Shown: positions 56,142-64,000 of the stretch, in pieces
Layout: every line of letters starts with the position of its first letter
How positions within the stretch are numbered: position 1 is the first letter of the stretch
Assembly (NCBI RefSeq): GCF_019711195.1
Contig: NZ_CP081299.1
Location: 2,728,001 to 2,792,000, forward strand
Reading direction: 5' to 3'
Length of the DNA stretch: 64,000 nt
Origin: Dyadobacter sp. NIV53
Lineage (GTDB): Bacteria; Bacteroidota; Bacteroidia; Cytophagales; Spirosomataceae
Notes under the pieces: model-generated
What the model was told of the DNA's origin: nothing
Seen by the model: only the letters and a program-made list of their open reading frames with translations
The model's database searches: none
Translations under genes and position numbers: made by a program

Positions 56142-56231
56142 TGACATCTTCCCTTTTACACGGCCTATTATTAAGCCTGGCCCTGGCTATCGAAACAACC
56201 GGTACGACATACTATTTACCAGAGAAATAAA

Positions 56232-57737
56232 TCAATATCCCGGAGTAGGCACCAGGTTCGTATTGTTTCTCAGTTCGGCAGTCGGGATAGGGAATAAAAG
56301 CTCTCTTTCAGTTAAAACAGGGCCGTAAGAAAATTTATGCCCAACATAATTATCAAATGTCTTTGAAGTTACATTGAATGCCTTGCGAAGGCGAACCATA
56401 TCAAACCAGGTAATATTTTCATAACACAATTCGTACCAGCGTTCCTTCCACACTGCTTCCCGGAACTGATCTTTTGACAAACCTGTCAGCTTTGGCAATT
56501 GTGCTCTGGTTCTTGTTGCATTGACCGCATCATAAGCATCAGCAGCCGGGCCGCTTACTTCGTTGGATGCTTCGGCATACATCAACAATACGTCGGCGTA
56601 ACGAATCACAGGCCAGTTAAGATCACTATTCGCAGTGGTAGTCTGAGCGGTTACATCAAAATGTTTATAAATAAAATAACCTCCTAAATTCACTTCCAGA
56701 TTTCTGTCCGACTGATTTGTGAATTTTGTAAAGAAAAACTGTTTTTCCTTTGCACGCAAATCCGCAGGATCAAACGATTTTACAAAGTCTGCATTAGCAT
56801 AAAGCCCACCGGTTTCGTCAGAATATGCCGAAATATTTTTGTTGTAAGGGATGATAAACCCTTGCCAGCTACCAGGAAGAATTTGCGTCCGGAACTGGAT
56901 CATGAAAATATTTTCTTCAATATTCTTCTTTGTTGGGTTGTGCAGGTCATCATATGTAGTAAAAAGCTTAAATTGCTTAGAGTCAATTACTTCTTTGGAT
57001 TTTTTTGACGCAAGGTCATAGTATTCGGCACCTTTTTGTAAAGGGAAGCCAGCCATAGTAAGATATACTTTTGCCAGCAATGATTTTACAGCACCAGTAC
57101 TCACCTTACCCGACGCATCAGCCCAGGGCAATCCGGCGGCCTCAGCCGTTTTCAAATCTTCCACAATCAGGTTGTACACATCATCAGGGTTAGCCTGAGT
57201 TGGTCTCAGCTGTTCCGATTCCAGTGTAATAGGTTCTGTAATTAATGGAATGCTGCCAAATAATCTTACAAGATTAAAATAATACCAGGCCCTAAGGAAA
57301 TGAGCTTCTCCCAAAAGTTTGGTAGCTTCGGTAGCATCCATTGTAATGGTAGGAATCTTAGTAATAGAAAGATTGGCATTGGCAATACCTTTATAGTAGG
57401 ATGCCCAATAATCACGGCTGTAAGCGTTGTCAGAAGTATTTCTAAGATCCTTTACAAAATAACTATTTACTGCCTGGCCTAAATCTGTTGAGGCTAATCC
57501 GGTAGCAAATTCCGTCATTGACCAGTCAGCCCCTCCAAAGCCACTATTCATAATGGGATCACGCATAGCGAGGTAAATGGCATTTACAGAACTCCTTGCA
57601 TGTTCCGGTTTAGTAAAATAATTTTCAACAGTGAAACTACTTGGATCCGATTCATCAAGAAAATCTGAACAGCCTGCTAACCATAATGTGCCGGCAATCA
57701 TCGCCAGCAGTCTATATTTTTTTGTTATTCCTTTCAT
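56232..57737 (-). CDS. SusD/RagB family lipoprotein (second locus)
   Basis: Outer-membrane substrate-binding lipoprotein of 501 residues. The start at 57737 (MKGITKKYRLLAMIAGTLWL) gives a lipoprotein signal with lipobox LAGC (Cys23); an earlier in-frame ATG at 57818 would add 27 residues overlapping susC and is rejected. Mature start SDFLDESDPSSFTVENYFTK, then AHFLRAWYYFNLVRLFGSIP and WPVIRYADVLLMYAEASNEV, typical for SusD. It follows susC by 28 bp. Expression is expected through the upstream sigma/FecR switch. Confidence 0.95.
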   Translation of the reverse strand: MKGITKKYRLLAMIAGTLWLAGCSDFLDESDPSSFTVENYFTKPEHARSSVNAIYLAMRDPIMNSGFGGADWSMTEFATGLASTDLGQAVNSYFVKDLRNTSDNAYSRDYWASYYKGIANANLSITKIPTITMDATEATKLLGEAHFLRAWYYFNLVRLFGSIPLITEPITLESEQLRPTQANPDDVYNLIVEDLKTAEAAGLPWADASGKVSTGAVKSLLAKVYLTMAGFPLQKGAEYYDLASKKSKEVIDSKQFKLFTTYDDLHNPTKKNIEENIFMIQFRTQILPGSWQGFIIPYNKNISAYSDETGGLYANADFVKSFDPADLRAKEKQFFFTKFTNQSDRNLEVNLGGYFIYKHFDVTAQTTTANSDLNWPVIRYADVLLMYAEASNEVSGPAADAYDAVNATRTRAQLPKLTGLSKDQFREAVWKERWYELCYENITWFDMVRLRKAFNVTSKTFDNYVGHKFSYGPVLTERELLFPIPTAELRNNTNLVPTPGY

Positions 57738-57765
57738 TATTTCTCCTTTAAAAGTCTGAATTAAA

Positions 57766-60700
57766 TTAAAATCCAATATTAAGTCCCAGCATAAATACCC
57801 TTGGTTTTGGGTAATCATATAATGTCAGCCCCTGATCGAAAGGAGCACTGGAGTTGGATACTTCGGGATCATATCCTTTGAATTTTGTCACAACAAAGAA
57901 GTTCTGAACAGAACCATATACTCTTAACCGATCCAGTTTCAGCTTAGAAGTAACTACCGATGAAAAAGAATAAGCCAATAACAGGTTACGTCCACGTATG
58001 AAAGATCCATCTGTTACTTTATGGCTGTCATTATTGGTTGTATAATAGGCGTTGATAGGACGAATTTGCGCAATTGGCGTATTCTGGTTGGTTTCTGTCC
58101 AGGCATTCAATACTGTTTTGTAACTATTGGCAATGCCTTGTCTGTCTTCCGCAGAGTGAATACTTCTGTCGAGTACATCGTTACCATACATGTATTGCAG
58201 ATCCACCGTCAGAGATAATCCCTTGTACTGGAAAGTGTTCAGGAAGGTTCCGAATCCGTCAGGAATACCTTTTCCAATAATGGTCCGGTCGTTATCATTA
58301 ATTGTACCGTCATTATTAAGATCCTGGTATTTCACATCACCAGGCAGCATATTGTATTTCTTTGCCTGCTCAGCTTCGTTGCTTCCCCAGGTACCCAGAT
58401 GTACCCTTCCAAAGAAAGAACCAACCGGCTCGCCTACTCTTATTACCCCATTACCAGAAAATATATCACTGCCGCCAGACAAGGCCAGTACTTTATTTTT
58501 GTTCACCGAAATGTTGAAAGTCGTGTTCCATGAGAAATCACCCATTTTTAATACAGTAGCGTTCACTGCAAATTCAACCCCTTTATTTTCCATACTTCCA
58601 ATGTTGGAAAAAATGCTTGAATATCCACTGCTCAATGGCAAAGGCGCATTCAGCAACATATCATTTACCTTTCTATGGTATAGATCCAGTTCAAAATTCA
58701 GCCTGTTCGAGAATAAACCCAGTTCTAATCCAAAATCGACCTGACGGGTTTTTTCCCATTGCAAATTAGGATTGGACATTCGTGCTATACCAATACCGAT
58801 ATTACGTGCGCCATCAAAAATCACATTATAGTTATCCATACCCGCAAGTGCCCGGTAAGCAGGAATTTCTGAATTACCTGTTGCTCCGTAACTGGTCCTA
58901 AGTTTCAGATTTGAAATGGCAGGCACATTCTTCATGAAGTTTTCTTCTGTAACCCGCCATGCGAGTGCAGCAGATGGAAAAAAGGCATACTGATTAGCTG
59001 CACCGAATTTAGAAGACCCATCTAAACGTCCTGTAAAAGTTACCAGGTACTTATTAAGCAAACCATAATTCAAACGCGCAAAATAGGAATTCAATCCATA
59101 AGCCTGTCCGTTGGAAGAAGGAGCCTGAGGGCTTGACCCGGCACCAAGATTATTAAACTGGAAATAAGTATCGCTGAAACCCTGTGTTCCCGCATAATTT
59201 TCAAAACGGTCCACGTGCTGCCAGGACAGACCAGCCATAGCATTTAAAGAATGTATTTTGGCAAATTCTTTATTGTAAGTCAGGTAATTCTCAAACTGCC
59301 ATGAATTGTACCTGTTATTACGGACATAAGCATCGCCGTTGTCTGAAATATACTGCATTCCCTTCGCTGCGAAATAATCATTTCTCTGGTTGATCACATT
59401 GGTACCAACCGTTGATTTCAATTCAAGATCATCAGCGATATGAAAAGTAGCATACATGTTACCCAACATGGTTTGAGTACGCAGATAATACAATCTGTCG
59501 GCAGAAACCCGTAACGGATTATCTCCACCTTCCATACCTGGATAATCCCTGTTGCTGGCCCAGGATCCATCTGCATATTTTACAGGGATAATAGGCAATT
59601 CTTCCAAAACCTGGCGCATCATGGTAATACCGCCGCCGTCAAGCTGATCGACCTGCTTTTCATTCTGATCCGTGTAACCCAAAGTACCTCCTACTTTCAG
59701 CCAGCTTTTAATCTGGGTATCAAATACGAAACGGCCTGAAAATCTTTTCTGCCATGAGCCGCGTGCAATTCCGTCCTGATTACGATAATTTACAAAGGCA
59801 CCATAGCTTCCTTTTTCATTACCGTTTGTAAGGCCCAGCTGATGGTTCTGCGAAAAAGCCTTTTGAAATGACTCATCCTGCCAATCTGTATCGTACAATG
59901 GATTTCCCTGTGAATCGAATAGTTTCGGATTGGTTCTCTTGGTTTTTGGATCGGTATATTTGGTACCTGTTGCCCAACCTACCGGATCGTACTTTGCAGC
60001 ATTGGCGTAGGCAAGATCTTCTGTAGCCAGAAATTCTTTTGAATTAAGCAGTTTTAATTTTTTTGGAGCAACGCTAATACTGAAATCAGTATCATAAGTA
60101 ACTTTTCCACCTCCTGTAGTTCCGCGTTTGGTCGTAACCAAAATTACACCATTTGCGCCGCGGGCACCATAGATTGCGGTTGAAGAAGCATCTTTGAGTA
60201 CCTCGATAGAGGCAATATCATTGGGATTAATATAATCGATTGGTGTACTGCCATTTTGCAGATCAACTGCATTTAGAATTACTCCGTCTATTACATACAA
60301 AGGATTATTGGATACACTCAAAGAACTCGCACCACGAATACGGATATTAGCCCTTCCACCCGGGCGGCCCGAGTTTGAAGATACATTCACACCGGTTACC
60401 CGTCCCGAGAGCCCCTGGTTTAGCGAAGAAGCCGGACGTTCCTGCAAGGCTTCTGCTTTTACAGTACCAACGGCACCTGTTAAGTCTGATTTTTTTACCG
60501 CACCATAACCAACAACAACGATTTCATCCAGCGCATTTTCATCAGGAGCCATACTGACATTTATAGCAGTTTGATTTCCTAAATTAACTTCCTGTGATTT
60601 ATATCCTACAAAACTAAAAACCAAAACGGATGGCCCGGAATCAGGAACGTCAATTTGAAAGCCACCGTCGGCTTCGGTAGATGTTCCTTTCTGCGTACCT

Positions 60701-61230
60701 TTTAAAACAACACTTACACCAGGTAATCCTGTACCTTTCTCGTCTGAAACTTTTCCTTTTATCGTTTTATCAACTATAGCCGGAGCAGCAATACTAGTAG
60801 CAAGGCTTAATTCTGTACTTATTTCCTGTGGAACTGATGCTGATTCCTTCTTTTCGTCTTTAGAAGAATCACTTGTTTTTTCTTTGTTTTCCGTAATGAC
60901 AAAAGTGTTTTTCCTTGTCTTTTTATATTTTAATCCATTCTGTTTAAGAATTAAATCCAGGTTTTTTTCAATCGGCTGGCTTAGATCCAGTGAATTTGCA
61001 GCTACGTTAACCGAACCAACCAGTTTGTCTTCAAATACAATTTCAACACCATAGTGTTTCTGCAGTTCAAGCAATACATTTTTGAGCATCATTTCCTGTC
61101 TTATCGAAACAGGTTGCCTTACAGGCATGGAAGCAAAGGCAATTGTCTGAGAAACAGCAATCTGTTGCGACTGCGTCATCAGTACCAACCCAATTCCCAC
61201 CCATTGCTTAGCGGATAATTTTAGTTGCAT
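57766..61230 (-). CDS. SusC family TonB-dependent receptor with STN signalling domain
   Basis: A 1154-residue outer-membrane transporter-signal transducer. After a signal region comes an STN domain (about residues 48-115: LKNVLLELQKHYGVEIVFED ... KKTRKNTFVITE), the part that contacts FecR. A Ser/Lys-rich linker leads to a CarboxypepD_reg-like domain (GLPGVSVVLKGTQKGTSTEA), the SusC motif LDEIVVVGYGAVKKSDLTGA and the plug (RIRGASSLSVSNNPLYVIDG, IEVLKDASSTAIYGARGANG). The barrel ends FMLGLNIGF with a C-terminal Phe. It follows FecR by 20 bp. Ligand uptake should be coupled to induction by the sigma factor; the ligand is unknown. Confidence 0.96.
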   Translation of the reverse strand: MQLKLSAKQWVGIGLVLMTQSQQIAVSQTIAFASMPVRQPVSIRQEMMLKNVLLELQKHYGVEIVFEDKLVGSVNVAANSLDLSQPIEKNLDLILKQNGLKYKKTRKNTFVITENKEKTSDSSKDEKKESASVPQEISTELSLATSIAAPAIVDKTIKGKVSDEKGTGLPGVSVVLKGTQKGTSTEADGGFQIDVPDSGPSVLVFSFVGYKSQEVNLGNQTAINVSMAPDENALDEIVVVGYGAVKKSDLTGAVGTVKAEALQERPASSLNQGLSGRVTGVNVSSNSGRPGGRANIRIRGASSLSVSNNPLYVIDGVILNAVDLQNGSTPIDYINPNDIASIEVLKDASSTAIYGARGANGVILVTTKRGTTGGGKVTYDTDFSISVAPKKLKLLNSKEFLATEDLAYANAAKYDPVGWATGTKYTDPKTKRTNPKLFDSQGNPLYDTDWQDESFQKAFSQNHQLGLTNGNEKGSYGAFVNYRNQDGIARGSWQKRFSGRFVFDTQIKSWLKVGGTLGYTDQNEKQVDQLDGGGITMMRQVLEELPIIPVKYADGSWASNRDYPGMEGGDNPLRVSADRLYYLRTQTMLGNMYATFHIADDLELKSTVGTNVINQRNDYFAAKGMQYISDNGDAYVRNNRYNSWQFENYLTYNKEFAKIHSLNAMAGLSWQHVDRFENYAGTQGFSDTYFQFNNLGAGSSPQAPSSNGQAYGLNSYFARLNYGLLNKYLVTFTGRLDGSSKFGAANQYAFFPSAALAWRVTEENFMKNVPAISNLKLRTSYGATGNSEIPAYRALAGMDNYNVIFDGARNIGIGIARMSNPNLQWEKTRQVDFGLELGLFSNRLNFELDLYHRKVNDMLLNAPLPLSSGYSSIFSNIGSMENKGVEFAVNATVLKMGDFSWNTTFNISVNKNKVLALSGGSDIFSGNGVIRVGEPVGSFFGRVHLGTWGSNEAEQAKKYNMLPGDVKYQDLNNDGTINDNDRTIIGKGIPDGFGTFLNTFQYKGLSLTVDLQYMYGNDVLDRSIHSAEDRQGIANSYKTVLNAWTETNQNTPIAQIRPINAYYTTNNDSHKVTDGSFIRGRNLLLAYSFSSVVTSKLKLDRLRVYGSVQNFFVVTKFKGYDPEVSNSSAPFDQGLTLYDYPKPRVFMLGLNIGF

Positions 61231-61250
61231 AATTAAAAGGTTTAGATGAT

Positions 61251-62262
61251 TTAGTAATTAGATATAAAGACAGAATCGCCGGAAGTCCGGATGTTCAGAT
61301 CCAGTACTTCCGACATTGTTTTCAAAAGCTCATCCGCAGTTTTTGTTTCGAAATTGCCAGTGATAGTCCGTGCCGCTATAGAGCGCTCGGCTATATGGAC
61401 GTGTATCCCGAAATTTTCTTCTAACATGGATGATATCTCTCTGACAGATGTGGAATTAAAGACATAACGCTGATCTTTCCAGGCGGCAAAAGTTTTTGTG
61501 TCCTGGTGTTTTTCCAGCTGAACAGAACCATCATGATCCAGAATAGCCAGATCGCCCGGTTCCATCATTACTTCTTTTCTTTGCTCTTTATGGGCATAAT
61601 CTATACGGACACTCCCATAACGCAATGCAACCTTGGTACTTCTCGGGCGGGCAAAAACAGAGAATTGGGTACCCAGTACTTCAACCTGAAATGAATCCGA
61701 TGTTTTAACTACAAACCTTTTATTATCAATCGTATGACTGACCGTAAATTCACCCTCACCTTTCAGAAATACTTCCCGCACCTCACTGTTAAATCCGAAA
61801 CGGGGTATTTTCAGGATTGAATTTGCATTCAAAGCAACGCGGCTGCCATCTTCCAGGTACAGATCCGTCGTTTGTCCATAGCCAGTCTGGTATGTCTTGT
61901 ATTGAATCGGCTCACGAAACCACCATCCGCAGCCTCCAACCAATAAAATTGAAGCCGCAACCAGCAAAAATCTCTTAAAAGCATTGGATCCAAATTGATC
62001 CTGATTAATATCTGATCCTGTTTCATTGCTGTTATTATCCTGATCGATATCTGCATGAATTTTCTGGAAGCAAAAGTTCAATGGCATTGTCCTGATTTGG
62101 TATGAACTGCGGAGAGCGCGTTTCATATTCCAGCACCCATTGATAAAAAGTATCCGAGTTTTCTTCCCTTCTGATCCACTCCTCGGCCAACTGCCTTTCC
62201 AGTGGATTAGAACGCCCGGACAGGTATTCAAAAAGTACATATTTTGATATAGATGCTTTCAT
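61251..62262 (-). pseudogene. FecR family anti-sigma factor, frameshifted
   Basis: FecR transduces the SusC signal to the ECF sigma factor. The true N-terminus (from 62262: MKASISKYVLFEYLSGRSNP, then LERQLAEEWIRREE) contains the cytosolic sigma-binding part but its frame ends at 62035. The body continues in the next frame from about KIHADIDQDN with the membrane segment RFLLVAASILLVGGCGW and the periplasmic FecR domain (YLEDGSRVALNANSILKIPR, EVFLKGEGEFTVSH, FQVEVLGTQFSVFARPRSTK) and a C-terminal STN-contact part. A one-base insertion near 62058-62075, at a short T/A run, explains the split. Confidence 0.85.
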
Positions 62263-62308
62263 TTCAGTTGTGTTTCAATGATCAACACTGATTGGAAAAA
62301 AGGCTTTA

Positions 62309-62986
62309 TTAAAGTGCAATGCAGAAAGAACTTAATAAAGTCAGGAGGCATGAAGTCATCCATTCACCATGCAAGGCAGAACGTAAATGTTTTAATGCTT
62401 TGGAGATATGTACTTCCACAGTTTTGGGTGAAATATGGAGTTCATTGGCTATTTCATGGTATTTTTTATTTTCAAACCTGCTCATGAGAAAGACCCGCTG
62501 GCATTGTGCAGGAAGTTTCCCTATCACTTCATTAACCTTCAGAAAAAGATTATTGTAGTGAATTTCAGCATCCGGCTGCTGATGGCTGGTAGAAATAGCA
62601 TTCTCAGTATTTGTTTCAAGAGAATCAGTTTTACCGAACTCTCTGCGCATATACGTATAACATTCATTACGTACCGACCTGAAAAGATAACTGGTATAAG
62701 AGGTGTTAATATTTTCGTATGCCTTAGTACGATAAAATTGAAAAAAAACTTCACTGACCAGATCCTCGGCAATTTGTTTGGAATATACAAAACGCACTGC
62801 GTGGCTGCACAGCGGATTGTAAAATCTCCTAAAGAGTAATTCCAGCCCTTTTGCAGGATCCTGCTCAAATGTTGACTTCAAAAATACAGCAGAATCAACC
62901 TGTCCCGAACCTGTTTTTTCTTCGTGTATTATTGACACAAATGGATTCGCTGGCTTAGGTTCTTCGTTGAGCAAAGGATCGCGCAT
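62309..62986 (-). CDS. ECF RNA polymerase sigma factor
   Basis: A 225-residue sigma-70 family factor of the extracytoplasmic type. Region 2 spans about residues 50-115 (LFRRFYNPLCSHAVRFVYSK, then QIAEDLVSEVFFQFYRTKAY and YLFRSVRNECYTYMRREF). Region 4 is about 165-215 (IGKLPAQCQRVFLMSRFENK, then HEIANELHISPKTVEVHISK). It begins the sigma-FecR-SusC-SusD locus on the minus strand, so it should drive the SusC/SusD genes when the FecR signal is released. The first 30 residues are non-conserved. Confidence 0.94.
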   Translation of the reverse strand: MRDPLLNEEPKPANPFVSIIHEEKTGSGQVDSAVFLKSTFEQDPAKGLELLFRRFYNPLCSHAVRFVYSKQIAEDLVSEVFFQFYRTKAYENINTSYTSYLFRSVRNECYTYMRREFGKTDSLETNTENAISTSHQQPDAEIHYNNLFLKVNEVIGKLPAQCQRVFLMSRFENKKYHEIANELHISPKTVEVHISKALKHLRSALHGEWMTSCLLTLLSSFCIAL

Positions 62987-63047
62987 GTGAGTCTTTTGTT
63001 ATGTAATAATGTAAAGACTTTTTTGCACTTAGTTTCCCTTAGTCTTA

Positions 63048-63077
63048 GCATAAAAAAATTAAATACTTTTTTTATGC
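63048..63077. terminator. AT-rich hairpin between sigma factor and GMC gene
   Basis: gcataaaaaaa (63048-63058) and tttttttatgc (63067-63077), perfect 11-bp arms around an 8-nt loop with A and T runs on both sides. Confidence 0.5.
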
Positions 63078-63089
63078 AATAACAAAAGC

Positions 63090-63125
63090 AAAAAAAGAAC
63101 CGCCATCGCTTCCGATGACGGTTCT
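63090..63125 (-). terminator. Rho-independent terminator of the GMC gene
   Basis: agaaccgccatcg (63096-63108) pairs with cgatgacggttct (63113-63125) with one G-U type mismatch and a 4-nt loop; on the minus strand a run of at least six U follows. Confidence 0.8.
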
Positions 63126-63143
63126 TCTGTTGGAATATTTTAA

Positions 63144-64000
63144 TTACAAATTCTTAGCCTTCATTTCTTTCACTGCATGATCAACTGCTCTTGCTGTAAA
63201 TGCCATATAAGTTAATGAAGGGTTTTGGGTGGAAGTGGAAGTCATACTTGCACCATCTGTTACAAACACATTTTTTGCCGCATGTAACTGGTTCCATTTA
63301 TTCAGCATGGAGGTTTTCGGATCCTTTCCCATACGTACACCACCCATTTCGTGGATGTCATTGCCAGGATTTCTGTGGCCGTCGTGCGATTTGATATTTT
63401 TGAAACCGGCATTGGTAAACATTTCAGTAACCTGCTCTAGATAATCCTTGATCATTTTCTCATCATTATCATCGTAACCGACATTAATTTTGAGCATCGG
63501 CATACCAAACGGATCTTTCAGGACTTTATCCAGAGCAACATAATTACTTTCTTTTGGAATCGTCTCGCCCATCATGTGTGAACCAACACTCCAGTTGCCA
63601 TAGTTGGTTTTTAACAAATTCGCTTTCAAAGATTCTCCCATACCATTATGGTCTGAATAAGTCTCGCGGCCGGCACCAAATCCCGCCGCATAACCTCTGA
63701 GAAAATCTGTTTCCTGCTTGTAAACATTACGGAAGCGGGGAATATAACCGCTATTCGGAACTCGTCCGTCCGTGGTAGAATCCAGGAATCCTTCATATTC
63801 ACCCGATATACTTGCGCGGTAATTGTGGAAAGCAATGTACTTACCCAACACACCGCTATCATTTCCCAGTCCATTTGGGAAACGTGATGAAGTGGAGTTC
63901 ATCAGGATCAGGTTCGTATTTAAAGCAGCTGCATTTACAAAGATGATACTGGCATAAAATTCCATCATTTCCTTTGTGTTGGAATCGATCACGCGTACGC
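63144..64000 (-). CDS. GMC family oxidoreductase, C-terminal part (cut by window edge)
   Basis: The visible part is about 285 residues and open to the right edge; the ATG at 63992 is internal. Marks of the GMC C-terminal domain: IIFVNAAALNTNLILMNSTS, RFPNGLGNDSGVLGKYIAFH, and the active-site phrase NDIHEMGGVRMGKDPKTSM with the catalytic His, then VFVTDGASMTSTSTQNPSLT. This is the FAD-dependent gluconate/glucose/choline dehydrogenase-like group of Bacteroidota, often periplasmic with a small partner subunit; that partner, if present, is outside the window. Confidence 0.94.
   Translation of the reverse strand, partial: VRVIDSNTKEMMEFYASIIFVNAAALNTNLILMNSTSSRFPNGLGNDSGVLGKYIAFHNYRASISGEYEGFLDSTTDGRVPNSGYIPRFRNVYKQETDFLRGYAAGFGAGRETYSDHNGMGESLKANLLKTNYGNWSVGSHMMGETIPKESNYVALDKVLKDPFGMPMLKINVGYDDNDEKMIKDYLEQVTEMFTNAGFKNIKSHDGHRNPGNDIHEMGGVRMGKDPKTSMLNKWNQLHAAKNVFVTDGASMTSTSTQNPSLTYMAFTARAVDHAVKEMKAKNL

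Noticed and set aside
57738..57818. Longer start for the second SusD (57818)
   Set aside because: It would place the lipoprotein signal 27 residues inside the protein and overlap susC; the start at 57737 gives a normal lipobox.
62241..62262. Annotating FecR from the ATG at 62240
   Set aside because: The first residues in that frame do not resemble FecR, while the other frame from 62262 does; the frameshift explains both.
1..64000. tRNA or rRNA genes
   Set aside because: I looked for T-loop (GGTTCGAATCC-type) and rRNA landmarks and found none; weak tRNAs could be missed without a scan.

Overview
The window looks like chromosomal DNA of a Bacteroidota bacterium of the order Cytophagales, most like Dyadobacter/Spirosoma relatives. 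The reasons are two SusC/SusD pairs, one with a sigma factor/FecR switch, a TonB receptor/DUF4249 pair, many lipoproteins and Tat-signal oxidoreductases, TTG...TAnnTTTG-type promoter candidates, few Shine-Dalgarno sites and an AT-rich sequence. The genus is inference. I found no rRNA, tRNA or CRISPR array.

Layout. 1-5.7 kb: a cut-off Gfo/Idh/MocA oxidoreductase, a secreted DUF6624-like protein, a GH18 lipoprotein, a truncated DUF4369 protein, a serine hydrolase split from its signal peptide, and a small two-gene module ending in a PIN-domain protein. 5.7-8.3 kb: two HxlR regulators bracket an SDR, an NTF2-like protein and an unrecognised protein. 8.5-11.1 kb: a frameshifted DUF1801 gene, a PIN toxin-antitoxin pair and a frameshifted SMP-30 gene. 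11.1-13.8 kb: a tyrosine recombinase diverges from a caspase-like (His/Cys) DUF6345-type protein. 14.4-17.8 kb: TonB receptor plus DUF4249 lipoprotein. 18-25 kb: small conserved proteins, DUF421, threonine aldolase, a frameshifted FAD oxidoreductase and a GH92 mannosidase. 25-28.5 kb: an IS5-type MITE, an MBL hydrolase, a patatin, and an ATPase of the AAA_14/DUF4143 type preceded by a 49-nt perfect palindrome.

The most notable system is at 28.5-41.7 kb. SusC, SusD, a very large CRTAC1-like (FG-GAP/ASPIC-UnbV) lipoprotein and a vanadium-haloperoxidase-family protein run on the minus strand, and a second haloperoxidase paralogue diverges on the plus strand. Both paralogues keep the whole vanadate-binding motif set. 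The SusC gene is cut near its 3' end by a complete IS3-family element whose removal restores the frame, so this copy of the uptake system is probably broken. A hairpin terminator separates susD from the downstream genes.

41.8-56.1 kb is mostly housekeeping: nadB and nadA with unusual 7-bp and 8-bp tandem repeats just upstream of nadB, a PiT phosphate transporter, rlmN, CvpA and YqeY, pdxJ, a Tat-exported Gfo/Idh protein, an SCP2 protein, a PpiD-like chaperone and xylA. 56.2-63 kb is a second SusCD locus in the order sigma factor, FecR, STN-SusC, SusD. Its FecR gene carries a single-base frameshift. A GMC oxidoreductase runs off the right edge.

Six genes contain single-base frameshifts, three of them in runs of six to eight identical bases. 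This is either sequencing error or real decay and should be settled before these genes are interpreted.
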